NCBI GenBank assembly: GCA_002389765.1
Contig: DGQM01000018.1
Location: 27,049-91,048 of the forward strand
Origin: Bacteroidetes bacterium UBA4414
GTDB taxonomy: Bacteria; Bacteroidota; Bacteroidia; Chitinophagales; Chitinophagaceae
Length of the DNA: 64,000 bases
Reading direction: 5' to 3'
Part shown: positions 27,732 through 37,307 of the stretch, piece by piece
How the letters are laid out: each line of letters begins with the position of its first letter
Numbering within the stretch: position 1 is the first letter of the stretch
Translations under genes and position numbers: made by a program
Notes under the pieces: model-generated
Seen by the model: only the letters and a program-made list of their open reading frames with translations
The model's database searches: none
What the model was told of the DNA's origin: nothing

Positions 27732-28736
27732 TCATATTTGCAAACTATTGATTTTCCTGCGCAATGGTTTCTCTATGTAAGAATAGCAAAGTGCAGACAC
27801 AGCAACCAATACAACCACAAAAAACAGAAAGAACCAATTGGTAGTTAACCCTAGATACTTTGCATTGAATTTGGAAACATAAAAATTCACCGGCATTTGC
27901 AAAATGTAAATACCATAACTCACCTCTCCAAACCATACCAGCGGTTTGGCACTCAGCCATGTATCTTTCTTAGTGGCAATGCCAACTATCATCAATACAA
28001 ACAAAGGAGATAACAATCCATTGTGTTTGCTAAAAGGCAAATAGATAATACTCAGCAGAACAATACCAAATGTTACCACTACAGGCATCTTGCTCAGCTG
28101 CTCTTTATTATGTGTATAGAAGTAATACCCTGCCATACCCATTACAAACTCATTCAGGTGCGCAAGCGGGAAATAATATGTTAGCTCGTGCCAGCTATTA
28201 TTGTCGGGCTTTGCATGTGCTACCATCCAAAGGTGAAGCAGTTGCGATAATATATAGAACAACAATGCTCCATAAGCAAAACGTTGCTGATTGGCTTTAT
28301 ATAGCAAAAGCAATAATGGGAACAACAGATAAAACAGCATCTCAACAGAAAGCGACCAACCTGCACTGTTTACTGTTAATGCATAACCGGGAACATAAGC
28401 TTGCGCAAAAAAGAAGTTCAATAGCGTTTTAAATCCAAGCTGTGCTTCGTCTCTTACCCGTATGATGGATATTATCATTGCCACCCAATACAATGGTGCT
28501 ATACGTGCTATCCTTCGTTTCAGGTAGTCTTTGTATTGTATCTGCTGGTTGAAGTAGGTATAGCACATAATGAACCCCGAGAGCGTGAAGAAATAACTCA
28601 CAGCTACGTTACCCTTTGCAAAAAAAGGTTGCATGTGTTTGAACGGGAATACATTGAGCCCGAAGTGAAATATAACTATCATTAATGCGGCAAAGCCACG
28701 CGTTGCTGTAAGCCCGTTCAGGTGCTTTTCATTCAT
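27732..28736 (-). CDS. Acyltransferase-3 family membrane protein
   Basis: This 334-residue protein has about ten membrane segments and the acyltransferase-3 (OafA-like) start LNGLTATRGFAALMIVIFHF, in which the conserved R and the active H are present, followed by FTLSGFIMCYTYF and NSAGWSLSVEMLFYLLFPLLL. Such enzymes O-acylate sugars of surface polysaccharides. It lies five bases after the TonB-dependent receptor gene, so both are probably one transcription unit; a functional link is not obvious. Confidence 0.92.
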   Translation of the reverse strand: MNEKHLNGLTATRGFAALMIVIFHFGLNVFPFKHMQPFFAKGNVAVSYFFTLSGFIMCYTYFNQQIQYKDYLKRRIARIAPLYWVAMIISIIRVRDEAQLGFKTLLNFFFAQAYVPGYALTVNSAGWSLSVEMLFYLLFPLLLLLYKANQQRFAYGALLFYILSQLLHLWMVAHAKPDNNSWHELTYYFPLAHLNEFVMGMAGYYFYTHNKEQLSKMPVVVTFGIVLLSIIYLPFSKHNGLLSPLFVLMIVGIATKKDTWLSAKPLVWFGEVSYGIYILQMPVNFYVSKFNAKYLGLTTNWFFLFFVVVLVAVSALCYSYIEKPLRRKINSLQI

Positions 28737-28741
28737 CTGTA

Positions 28742-31144
28742 CTATCTGTTTTTGCCGCTGCCAAAATCTATGCGGTAGTAAAATAACGGCAAAAAGCCCA
28801 ATTGATAAGATTTTACAAACGGATATACACCCTGCGCACCCAAATCTGCATTATAGGTAAGCGATAAGATATTCTTAATACCGAATACGTTTACCAAATC
28901 TACTGCTATTTCATGTGTCAGTTTCTTTGCATTGATGCGCACGCCCAGCTTAGCATCTGCCCTGAAATAATCAGGAAAGCGGAGTGTATTTCTGGCAGCA
29001 TCTACAACTACCAAATCGCCTAATGCGTTAGACGCAGCAACATCTGGTGGGGAATACAATCTGCCGCCTGCATATGTTACTTTCACACCGGTTATCAGTA
29101 CACTATTTTTGCCCAGCTTGGGCTCATAACCTGCCAGCAGATTGGTTGCAAAGCGTGTATTGTAATCCGTATTTCTGTACACACCATCATTACCTTTTGC
29201 TTTCGAGTCAAACACTGAGCCTGTGGCAAGTACATAAAAGTTTTGACTGAATGTTTTCTCTATCGTCAGTTCAAGCCCGTAGTTGTAGCCTGTACCTTTA
29301 TTCACCAACACATCGGGGAACAACCTTGAAAATGATGCTCCTTGATTAAGACCTGAAAACGATGAACCTATGCGTGTTTCTATAGGTACATTAAACAAAT
29401 ACTGATAATAGACTTCGGTACGCAACCTCAATACTTTAGACAATGCATGTTCATACCCTGCAACTGCGTGATGACTTCTGGTAAAGCCCATATTGTAATT
29501 ATGCATGACTGCCTGTGTATTCTGTGGCAGATGTGCATAGTATTGATACAATTGCTGCATTTGGCTGTGCAAGCCATACCCTGCAGTCATAATGCCTGAA
29601 GATGTAACACGCCAACGCATACCGATGCGCGGCTCTACTACTGCTTTGCTATTATGCGTCAGGTATTGACCATGCAAACCTGCTGTCAGCGTCAAGGCAT
29701 CACTTGGCCTATACTTATACTGTACATACCCCTGCAACAAATCTGTACCACCTTGATAGTTGAGCCTTTGCTGCCAGTCTTGCCTGCTCGGGGGGTACTG
29801 CCTGCTACTGTCCACAAAGTTTACGCTATAGTAATTATTTACTATACCTGCCCTTACTACAGAGCGTGCTGATAGCTTTGTATTGATGTACCAATGCGCA
29901 CTTGTAGTTTTGGTATTGAACAGATAGCCCAATACATTCTTCAAAGAATCTACCTGCCAGTTTGCATCTCGAAATACTTTATCGTGGTGTGCGCCTATTT
30001 CATTTACCGTTTCTGCAATCACAAATTTCGTATAGGTGTTCTTGTTTATCAGGTAGTTGAATGACGCACCTAATATACCTGTGTTGGAATAGAAATACTG
30101 GTCTCGGTCGCTCTCTCCGTACAATTCCTCCGGCCTTTCCGTCAGCTTGCTTACTATCAGGTCTATCTTACTGAGTCCGCCAATACCAAACACAGAAAGA
30201 TTTGCTTTCTTACCCATCGGGAAGTTTAGCTTCAATGCTGCATCCTGATAGTTGGGTATAGAGCTTGTACCTATTTTAATATTCAGGCCTTCAAACAATT
30301 TCAGTGTAGAGTATCTGTAGGTAAATAAGTAAGATGCACCACTGTTTTTAGACAACGGTCCTTCTGCTGCAAGCTCAGTGCCCAAGAAACCAAGCTGCCC
30401 TGTAAACTCGTGACGCTTGTTATTACCATTCCTCATTTTCAAATCAAACACACCGGCAGTAGAATTTCCATACTCTGCCGGGAAAGCTCCGGTAAAAAAA
30501 TCACTGTTGGCAAGCGTTTTGTTATTCAGCATACTTACAGGGCCACCGGTAGTGCCGGGTACGGCAAAGTGATTGGGATTGGGAATGTCTATTTCTTCGA
30601 GCCTCCACAGTACCCCTTGCGGAGAGTTACCACGGATAATGATATCATTCCTTGAATCATCTGCTCCTTGCACACCTGCAAAGTTGGATGCCATACGTGC
30701 AGGGTCTGATCGGCTGCCTGCGTAGCGCTCCGTTTCAGATATATCAAAAGTTTTGGCACTTACTATTGCCATCTCATTGATGTGTTCTTTCTTAGCCTTT
30801 ACCTCTACATCCTGCATTTTCGTTGCAGACTCTTCCATCTCTATATTCAACACAACTTCCTTACCCGATGTAACAAGGATATTGGCAAGCATCACAGACT
30901 GATACCCCATGTACTTTGTCTCAATAGTACGCTTACCTACGGGAGCATCTTTCAATACATAAGTACCATTCTCATCACTAATGCTAACTATCTCCGGTGT
31001 TTCTCCCATCACCTTCACTACAACGCCTATCAATGGAGTTTTAGATTCTTTATCGGTAATGGTACCGCGTATGGTTTGTGTACGTTGTGCCAACACAAGA
31101 GTGCTGCAACACAACAAGATTACAATAGTGTATAGCTTATACAT
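28742..31144 (-). CDS. TonB-dependent outer-membrane receptor
   Basis: The ATG giving MYKLYTIVILLCCSTLVLAQ is chosen (800 residues); an earlier start would add eight residues. After the signal peptide comes a carboxypeptidase-regulatory-like beta domain (QTIRGTITDKESKTPLIGV), then a plug with GVQGADDSRNDIIIRGNSP, then a long beta-barrel ending in an aromatic-rich strand (YQLGFLPLFYYRIDFGSG). The overall type is the Bacteroidota receptor without a SusD partner. The substrate is unknown. It shares an operon with the acyltransferase and is divergent from the DUF1800 gene across a 172-nt spacer. Confidence 0.92.
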   Translation of the reverse strand: MYKLYTIVILLCCSTLVLAQRTQTIRGTITDKESKTPLIGVVVKVMGETPEIVSISDENGTYVLKDAPVGKRTIETKYMGYQSVMLANILVTSGKEVVLNIEMEESATKMQDVEVKAKKEHINEMAIVSAKTFDISETERYAGSRSDPARMASNFAGVQGADDSRNDIIIRGNSPQGVLWRLEEIDIPNPNHFAVPGTTGGPVSMLNNKTLANSDFFTGAFPAEYGNSTAGVFDLKMRNGNNKRHEFTGQLGFLGTELAAEGPLSKNSGASYLFTYRYSTLKLFEGLNIKIGTSSIPNYQDAALKLNFPMGKKANLSVFGIGGLSKIDLIVSKLTERPEELYGESDRDQYFYSNTGILGASFNYLINKNTYTKFVIAETVNEIGAHHDKVFRDANWQVDSLKNVLGYLFNTKTTSAHWYINTKLSARSVVRAGIVNNYYSVNFVDSSRQYPPSRQDWQQRLNYQGGTDLLQGYVQYKYRPSDALTLTAGLHGQYLTHNSKAVVEPRIGMRWRVTSSGIMTAGYGLHSQMQQLYQYYAHLPQNTQAVMHNYNMGFTRSHHAVAGYEHALSKVLRLRTEVYYQYLFNVPIETRIGSSFSGLNQGASFSRLFPDVLVNKGTGYNYGLELTIEKTFSQNFYVLATGSVFDSKAKGNDGVYRNTDYNTRFATNLLAGYEPKLGKNSVLITGVKVTYAGGRLYSPPDVAASNALGDLVVVDAARNTLRFPDYFRADAKLGVRINAKKLTHEIAVDLVNVFGIKNILSLTYNADLGAQGVYPFVKSYQLGFLPLFYYRIDFGSGKNR

Positions 31145-31316
31145 ATTACCAAACAAATTACTCAACACAATCAGTAATTCACAATAGCATTACTTAACAT
31201 AATGAAAATCATAGTATTAAAATATGGTTAAGTACTATGAAAGCACATATATTATTTTTAACTTTTCATTAAACCTCTGAGGAGGAAATCAGTCTACATA
31301 AATAAATATTACGGTT

Positions 31317-33032
31317 ATGGGCAAAGTAAACCGTCGTGAGTTTTTTGAAGAAGTAATCGCCGAACGAGAAGCTAACATACAAGATGTGAGTATTGAAAAA
31401 GACAAGGCTTACAAGCAATATGTAAATAAGATAGCTCCACTCGGTCTCAACAAGACTACATCGACACTCAATCAGTATGCCGGTCCATGGACAGAAGATG
31501 AGGCAATCCACTTACTTCGCAGAACAACTTTCGGAGTAAAACCGGCAGATGTAGCAACGCTACTGAGCATGACGATGAGCCAGGCTGTAGATAAAATACT
31601 CACCTTACCTTCTACATCTCCTATACCTCCGCTTAACAATTACAATGCTGTCGTTGCAGATCCAACCATACCATTAGGCCAAACTTGGGTAAATGCACCT
31701 TACGATAGCAATACAGCCGGACAGCGATATTATTCATTTAAATCCTGGTGGATAGGTCAAATGCTGAATCAGGACTTAAGTATTCAGGAAAAAATGGTTC
31801 TATTTTGGCACAACCACTTTGCTACAGAAGTATTGACGGTGGGTGATGCAAGAAAATCTTATAAACTCAATGCTATGTTCAGAGCTAATGCATTGGGTAA
31901 CTTTAAAACGATAGTAAAGAATGTAACGCTCGACCCATCTATGCTGGTGTACCTGAATGGCTACCTCAATACCAAAACAGCGCCGGACGAAAACTATGGG
32001 CGCGAGTTGCAGGAATTGTTTACAATAGGCAAAGGGTTCACGCCGATATATGATGAAGATGATATAAAAGCGGCAGCCAAAGTACTGACAGGCTGGCGCA
32101 TCAACAATACAACAATTAGTAGCTATTTTGACGCTACAAAACATGAAACTGCTAACAAATCTTTTTCTTCTTATTATGGAAACTATGTAGTAGTTGGCAA
32201 AACCGGCAGCGCAGGTGCAAATGAAGTAGATGACTTACTATATATGATATTCAGAAGTCACGATACGGCTTTGCATATATGCAGAAAATTATACAGATGC
32301 TTTGTTTATTATGATATCGATAGTACAATAGAAACCAACATCATTGCACCATTAGCCACTCTGCTTGTTAGCAAAGGATATGATATTAAACCAGTATTGG
32401 AAACATTATTAAAAAGCGAACATTTTTATGATGTAAATAGCAGAGCTTGCTTTATACGTACACCGCTTGACTATTTGGTAGGAATGTTCCGTACAATGCA
32501 GGTTAATATACCAACTACAATACCTATAGATAAAACGTATACATTATGGAATTATGTACGTAGCTATGGCAATTCGTTGGCTATGGATTTGGGAGACCCT
32601 CCAAACGTTTCAGGATGGCCTGCATTTTACCAATCCCCCGACTTTTATGAAATATGGATTAATTCAACTACGCTACCTAAGCGCATGGCGTTTGCAGACT
32701 TAATGCTGAACTCCGGTTTTTCAGCAGGTACTGGCACTACAGTTAAAATAGACGTAATGGAATTTGCCAAACAATGCAATAATGCAAGCGATCCCAACGC
32801 ACTTATAGACTTCTTTGTAAAATACTGTCTTGGGCTTCCGCTAAGTGCAGCCTCAAAAAAAGCGCTGAAAGACGGTCAGCTTCTTTCCGGTCAAACTTCG
32901 GATTACTATTGGACTATTGCATGGACAAACTACCTATCTAATCCCAATACTACGAATACCAACACTGTAAAAACCAGACTTACGAATACTTTAATAGAAT
33001 TGCTTCGCCTACCGGAACACCATTTATGTTAA
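31317..33032 (+). CDS. DUF1800 protein
   Basis: This 571-residue protein belongs to DUF1800: DEAIHLLRRTTFGVKPADVATL near residue 60, QEKMVLFWHNHFATEV, DENYGRELQELFTIG and DPPNVSGWPAFYQSP are family hallmarks. The N-terminus contains a twin-arginine-like NRREFFEEV but has no hydrophobic stretch after it, so it is not a signal peptide by itself. DUF1800 genes almost always precede a DUF1501 gene, as here (27-nt gap). The biochemical role is unknown. Confidence 0.92.
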   Translation: MGKVNRREFFEEVIAEREANIQDVSIEKDKAYKQYVNKIAPLGLNKTTSTLNQYAGPWTEDEAIHLLRRTTFGVKPADVATLLSMTMSQAVDKILTLPSTSPIPPLNNYNAVVADPTIPLGQTWVNAPYDSNTAGQRYYSFKSWWIGQMLNQDLSIQEKMVLFWHNHFATEVLTVGDARKSYKLNAMFRANALGNFKTIVKNVTLDPSMLVYLNGYLNTKTAPDENYGRELQELFTIGKGFTPIYDEDDIKAAAKVLTGWRINNTTISSYFDATKHETANKSFSSYYGNYVVVGKTGSAGANEVDDLLYMIFRSHDTALHICRKLYRCFVYYDIDSTIETNIIAPLATLLVSKGYDIKPVLETLLKSEHFYDVNSRACFIRTPLDYLVGMFRTMQVNIPTTIPIDKTYTLWNYVRSYGNSLAMDLGDPPNVSGWPAFYQSPDFYEIWINSTTLPKRMAFADLMLNSGFSAGTGTTVKIDVMEFAKQCNNASDPNALIDFFVKYCLGLPLSAASKKALKDGQLLSGQTSDYYWTIAWTNYLSNPNTTNTNTVKTRLTNTLIELLRLPEHHLC

Positions 33033-33059
33033 ACTTCTTTATCAGGTAAAATTGCTGAT

Positions 33060-34634
33060 ATGAAACGCAGAGATTTTTTAAAAGTAACGCCGGCAGCAGG
33101 CTTGGCATTCATGATAAACGGCATACCGATAAGCACATATGCTGATCATCCGCTATTGCAAATGATGGCAAAGTCTACCGCAAGTACGGGACGGGTTCTG
33201 GTTGTTATACAACTAAACGGTGGTAACGACGGTCTGAATATGGTGATACCGATTGATAAGTATAGTGAGCTATCAAACGCACGATCAAACATTTTGATAC
33301 CACAGAACAAAGTACTGTCTTTATCCAATACTAACCTAACTGGTCTGCATCCTGCAATGACGGGCATTCAGAAAATGTATGCGGATGGCATGGTTAACAT
33401 TACACAGGGTGTTAGTTACCCAGACCCTAACTTCTCTCACTTCCGCGCCACAGATATATGGTTTAGCGCCTCGGATTCTAAAGTTTATGAAGAGAGTGGT
33501 TGGCTTGGCAGATACTTAGATAAAAAATATCCTGGCTATCCAAAAGACTATCCGAATTCTGATATGCCGGACCCATTGGCTATACAAATTGGCTCGGGTG
33601 TTTCTATGATAACACAAGGCGCCAATATTAATGCGGCTATGGCAATATCAAACATCAATAGCTTTTACCAGATTGTAAATAACCTCGTTGACCCCGCGCC
33701 CGCTACACCTGCGGGACACGAACTTACATTTATACGTTATGTGATGCAGCAAACACAAACCTACAATCAGGTTATAAAAGATGCTGCTGCAAAGGCAAAC
33801 AATTTATCATCATTATACCCTACCAACAACTCATTGGCAGACCAATTGAAGATAGTTGCTCGCTTAATTGCGGGAGGATTAAAAACCCCTATTTATGTAG
33901 TTAGCCTTGGCGGATTTGACACACACTCAAACCAAACCGATGCTACTGACACTACTATAGGTGCCCATGCTACATTGATGCAAAAAATATCAGAAGCAGT
34001 ATATGCATTTTTTGATGACGCAAAACTACTCGACTTTCACACCCGTGTAGCTGCTATGACAATGAGCGAATTCGGGCGTCGCATAAAATCAAATGCAAGC
34101 GGTGGTACTGACCATGGTTCCTCAGCTCCTGTTATGGTATTTGGCCCGGGTGTCAATCCAGGAATAATAGGGTCTAACCCTGTATTACCGGCTAACGCTA
34201 GTACATCAGATAATATACCGATGCAGAACGACTTCCGCGGCATATATGCAGCGGTACTTGCAGATTGGTTTGAGCTGGACATTAATGACGTGAACGATAT
34301 ACTAATGGATACTTTCCCTGTTCTTCCGGTATTCAAAGGTGCGAGAACCACAATTAATACACAGGAAGGTGGCAGCAATGAAGCACTTGAGCAAAACTAT
34401 CCAAACCCGTTTGTTAACAGCACTTCGTTCAAATTCAATTCAGACGGTGGCAATGTTCGTGTTCAAATATTTGATGCTAACGGACGACTAATACGCACCA
34501 TTACAGACCAACAATATGACCGTGGCCAACACGAAATCACTATCGACAGAAGCAGTATGGCCGCTGGCAACTATTTTCTCACACTCACCAATAACAAAAC
34601 AAAAAGCACGCGCCGCATGACGGTCGTGGATTAA
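33060..34634 (+). CDS. DUF1501 protein with Tat-type leader and T9SS type A tail
   Basis: This 524-residue protein starts MKRRDFLKVTPAAGLAFMIN, a twin-arginine pattern (RRDFLK plus hydrophobic core). The main part is the DUF1501 domain, a sulfatase/phosphatase-like fold: VVIQLNGGNDGLNMVIP, SHFRATDIWFS, SLGGFDTHSNQ, MTMSEFGRRIKSN and GGTDHGSSAPVMVFG carry the metal-type residues (D, H). The last about 85 residues (YPNPFVNSTSF ... GNYFLTLTNNK) form a T9SS type A sorting domain. This predicts an outer-surface or secreted metallo-enzyme exported by Tat and T9SS. It follows its usual partner DUF1800. Confidence 0.92.
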   Translation: MKRRDFLKVTPAAGLAFMINGIPISTYADHPLLQMMAKSTASTGRVLVVIQLNGGNDGLNMVIPIDKYSELSNARSNILIPQNKVLSLSNTNLTGLHPAMTGIQKMYADGMVNITQGVSYPDPNFSHFRATDIWFSASDSKVYEESGWLGRYLDKKYPGYPKDYPNSDMPDPLAIQIGSGVSMITQGANINAAMAISNINSFYQIVNNLVDPAPATPAGHELTFIRYVMQQTQTYNQVIKDAAAKANNLSSLYPTNNSLADQLKIVARLIAGGLKTPIYVVSLGGFDTHSNQTDATDTTIGAHATLMQKISEAVYAFFDDAKLLDFHTRVAAMTMSEFGRRIKSNASGGTDHGSSAPVMVFGPGVNPGIIGSNPVLPANASTSDNIPMQNDFRGIYAAVLADWFELDINDVNDILMDTFPVLPVFKGARTTINTQEGGSNEALEQNYPNPFVNSTSFKFNSDGGNVRVQIFDANGRLIRTITDQQYDRGQHEITIDRSSMAAGNYFLTLTNNKTKSTRRMTVVD

Positions 34635-34651
34635 CCTATTCTACATATACG

Positions 34652-34680
34652 ACAAAGGGCGCTTAATAAGCGCCCTTTGT
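34652..34680. terminator. Bidirectional terminator between DUF1501 and the beta-lactamase-like gene
   Basis: Perfect 13-bp stem ACAAAGGGCGCTT/AAGCGCCCTTTGT with a 3-nt loop (AAT). Confidence 0.85.
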
Positions 34681-34699
34681 TATTTCTCATCAATGATAA

Positions 34700-35617
34700 T
34701 CACTTCTTTACAGCATCATCATATATAGCTTTTGCAACAGCAGCTATTACACTTTCGCCATATTCCAAATCACCGGTTATATCATGCACATATATAGCCA
34801 TCGCTTCGTGCTGTCCGTTAGGAAGTGTTACAATACCTATATCGTTAATAGCAATTGTTTTACCATCTCTGGTATCGCTGCTACCTGTTTTATGCGCTAC
34901 AACGGTACCCTCCGGCAGCAAACCTTTTATACGTTTAGTACCACCAGTTGTGCGTTCCATAATGCTGCGCAGCGTATCAGTAGATGTTTTGCTCATCAAC
35001 TCACCTTTGTAAAACTTCACCATCAGCTTTGCCATATCCTGTGCTGTGCACCATGTATCATACGGATTGCTGAAGTCTATATAAGGCTCACCTTCACGTT
35101 GTGTTACACCTATGCCCTGCAGCCCTGTACTCTTTATATATTCTTCAATTTTCTTACCGCCACCTACACGCCTTGTAAGACCAAAGAAGCTGATATTATC
35201 GCTTACATGTGTCATATACTCCAGCAGCGAATGCACTTTCATGCTGTTTCCTCCATGCAGTGCTTCTGTCAATGTTTTTCCACCCGGTATAGCTAATTCT
35301 TCTTTGGTCAGTGTAAACTTTTCATCCAGCGATATTCTACCACTATCTACCTGCTTCATAATCATGATAGCCAACGGAAACTTGATAGTACTCTGTGTAG
35401 GCACATGGTCTGTTGCATTGTAGTAAAATGTATCGCCTGTTTCTACGTTGATGCTAGCTACAGCAATCTTTGCTTTTGCAGTTTTTGCAATACTGTTTAT
35501 TGTTGTTTGTAAGGCAGGTCCCGCAGGTGTTTCAGTAACTACAGATGTTTCTTTGGGCTGCTCGTTGCCACAGCTGGCTAATAGTAGTAATGAGATGGAG
35601 AAAATAACAGAACGCAT
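34700..35617 (-). CDS. Class A beta-lactamase-like lipoprotein
   Basis: This 305-residue serine hydrolase has a lipoprotein signal (SLLLLASCGNEQ, cysteine near residue 16). Penicillin-recognising motifs are present in order: QSTIKFP (SxxK), HVSDNISF (SDN) and VAHKTGSS (KTG). In the omega-loop region REGEPYIDFSNPYDTWCTAQ the first Glu is 14 residues before the Trp, as is Glu166 in subclass A2 enzymes such as PER. This makes a genuine class A fold likely; the substrate range cannot be inferred. There is no mobile element nearby, so it is probably a chromosomal gene. A TACATTCG box precedes it on the minus strand. Confidence 0.88.
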   Translation of the reverse strand: MRSVIFSISLLLLASCGNEQPKETSVVTETPAGPALQTTINSIAKTAKAKIAVASINVETGDTFYYNATDHVPTQSTIKFPLAIMIMKQVDSGRISLDEKFTLTKEELAIPGGKTLTEALHGGNSMKVHSLLEYMTHVSDNISFFGLTRRVGGGKKIEEYIKSTGLQGIGVTQREGEPYIDFSNPYDTWCTAQDMAKLMVKFYKGELMSKTSTDTLRSIMERTTGGTKRIKGLLPEGTVVAHKTGSSDTRDGKTIAINDIGIVTLPNGQHEAMAIYVHDITGDLEYGESVIAAVAKAIYDDAVKK

Positions 35618-35637
35618 GTTTTCAAGTTTATGAAACC

Positions 35638-35645
35638 CGAATGTA
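35638..35645 (-). promoter_or_regulatory. Probable -7 box of the beta-lactamase-like gene
   Basis: TACATTCG on the minus strand matches TAnnTTTG in seven of eight positions, 20 nt before the ATG. Confidence 0.4.
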
Positions 35646-35666
35646 GGGAAAAGAGCAATCCAAAAA

Positions 35667-35698
35667 TAAAAGGGCTATCAGATTGATAACCCTTTTTT
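35667..35698. terminator. Terminator of lpdA
   Basis: Stem with one mismatch built on AAAAGGGCTATCA and TGATAACCCTTTT, loop GAT, followed by Ts on the plus strand and preceded by As. It lies 25 nt after the lpdA stop, which is on the minus strand. Confidence 0.65.
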
Positions 35699-35722
35699 AT
35701 ACAGTTAGCCTTTCGGCACTCA

Positions 35723-37132
35723 TTACAGGTGTATAGCCTCGCCCAGTGCTACTTCAATAGCATCTTTCACTGCTTCGCTCATTGTTGGGTGAGGGAAGAT
35801 TGTATCCAGTTGCTCTTGCCATGTAGTTTCCAGTTTGCGGCTTGCTACTGTTTGCGCAATAATCTCGGTAACGTTTGCACCTATCATGTGCGTACCCAGC
35901 CATTCACCATATTTAGCGTCGAAGATTACTTTTACAAAACCTTCGTTTGCACCTGCAGCACTAGCCTTACCTGAAGCAGAGAATGGGAATTTACCCACTT
36001 TCACTTCGTAGCCGGCTTCTTTAGCTTGTTTTTCTGTCATACCAACAGATGCAATTTCAGGAGAGCAATATGTACAGCCCGGTACGTTGTTATAATCCAA
36101 CGCTTCTGGTACGTGGTGGTATTTACCTTCTTTATTAGCGATAGCTTCTATACAGATAACCGCTTCTTTCATAGCTACGTGTGCCAGTGCCTGACCGGGT
36201 ACGATATCGCCGATAGCGTAGATGCCTGCAACGTTTGTGTTATAGTGCTTATCTACTACTACTTTACCTTTATCGGTAGCAATGTTCAGTGCTTCCAGAC
36301 CAATGTTTTCGATGTTTGCAGAAACACCCACAGCACTCAATACTACATCTGCTTCCAGTGTAGACATGTTGCCATCTGCAGTTTTAATATGTGCTACAAC
36401 ACCAGCACCGCTGCCTTCTACTTTTTCTACAGAAGCATTGGTCATAATGCTAATGCCTTTCTTTTTGTAAACTTTTTCCAATTCTTTAGATACATCCTCG
36501 TCTTCAACAGGTACTATACGCGGCATGAATTCTACGATAGTAACTTTAGTGCCCATGCTGTTGTACACATAAGCAAACTCAACACCAATAGCACCACTAC
36601 CTACTACTATCATAGATTTTGGTTGTGTTGGCAGGTTCATAGCCTCGCGGTAGCCGATGATTTTCTTACCATCTATCGGCAGGTTTGGCAGTTGGCGTGC
36701 ACGACCACCTGTAGCCAGTATCACGTGCTTAGCAGCATATGCTGTTGTTTTACCATCAGCACCCGTTACTTCTACTTCTTTCTTAGCATTCAGTTTGCCC
36801 ATACCCATCAGCACCTCAATCTTATTCTTCTTCATCAGGAACTGGATACCCTTGCTCATTTTATCAGCAACACCACGGCTGCGTTTGATAACTGCATTGA
36901 AGTCTGCTTTAGACTCGCCTGCTACGATACCGTAGTCTTGCGCATGGCTGATATATTCTAATACCTGTGCAGATTTTATCAGCGCTTTGGTAGGGATACA
37001 ACCCCAGTTCAGGCAGATACCACCCAGATTTTCTTTTTCTACAATTGCTGTTTTGTAACCTAACTGAGAGGCACGGATTGCCGCAACATATCCACCGGGA
37101 CCGCTACCTACTACTATTACATCATACGCCAT
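35723..37132 (-). CDS. lpdA: Dihydrolipoyl dehydrogenase
   Basis: This 469-residue flavoprotein is the E3 component that reoxidises dihydrolipoyl groups in 2-oxoacid dehydrogenase complexes and glycine cleavage. Motifs: FAD-binding VVGSGPGGYVAAIRASQLG, redox disulfide GGICLNWGCIPTKAL (two Cys, four residues between), NAD-binding VVGSGAIGVEFAYVYNSMG, IYAIGDIVPGQALAHVA and the C-terminal active-site TIFPHPTMSEAVKDA with the His-Glu pair. The E1 and E2 genes are not in the window. lipB, which makes the lipoyl cofactor, lies 3.4 kb away on the same strand. Confidence 0.97.
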   Translation of the reverse strand: MAYDVIVVGSGPGGYVAAIRASQLGYKTAIVEKENLGGICLNWGCIPTKALIKSAQVLEYISHAQDYGIVAGESKADFNAVIKRSRGVADKMSKGIQFLMKKNKIEVLMGMGKLNAKKEVEVTGADGKTTAYAAKHVILATGGRARQLPNLPIDGKKIIGYREAMNLPTQPKSMIVVGSGAIGVEFAYVYNSMGTKVTIVEFMPRIVPVEDEDVSKELEKVYKKKGISIMTNASVEKVEGSGAGVVAHIKTADGNMSTLEADVVLSAVGVSANIENIGLEALNIATDKGKVVVDKHYNTNVAGIYAIGDIVPGQALAHVAMKEAVICIEAIANKEGKYHHVPEALDYNNVPGCTYCSPEIASVGMTEKQAKEAGYEVKVGKFPFSASGKASAAGANEGFVKVIFDAKYGEWLGTHMIGANVTEIIAQTVASRKLETTWQEQLDTIFPHPTMSEAVKDAIEVALGEAIHL

Positions 37133-37179
37133 AAAGAAAATATTTTATAATATTAAATGTATTCTGAAATTTGAACGGA

Positions 37180-37187
37180 CAAATGTA
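37180..37187 (-). promoter_or_regulatory. Promoter -7 box of lpdA
   Basis: TACATTTG on the minus strand, an exact TAnnTTTG match 47 nt before the ATG. Confidence 0.5.
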
Positions 37188-37252
37188 GTTAATAAATAGT
37201 ATAGTTAAAAGGGAAAATAAGGCTGAACGCGATATAACATACCAGTAACAGA

Positions 37253-37282
37253 AACAGGTGTTCCGCAATAGCGAAACACCTG
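37253..37282 (-). terminator. Probable terminator of the amino acid permease gene
   Basis: Inverted repeat ACAGGTGTT/AACACCTGT (with a few paired bases further in) lies about 25 nt after the permease stop. The T run on the minus strand is short (TTTCTGTT), so strength is uncertain. Confidence 0.5.
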
Positions 37283-37307
37283 TCAAATATGTATATACAA
37301 AGCTTTA

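Noticed and set aside
36026..36961. 311-codon open frame antisense to lpdA
   Set aside because: It is a shadow of lpdA, rich in Cys, Phe and Tyr, with no motif.
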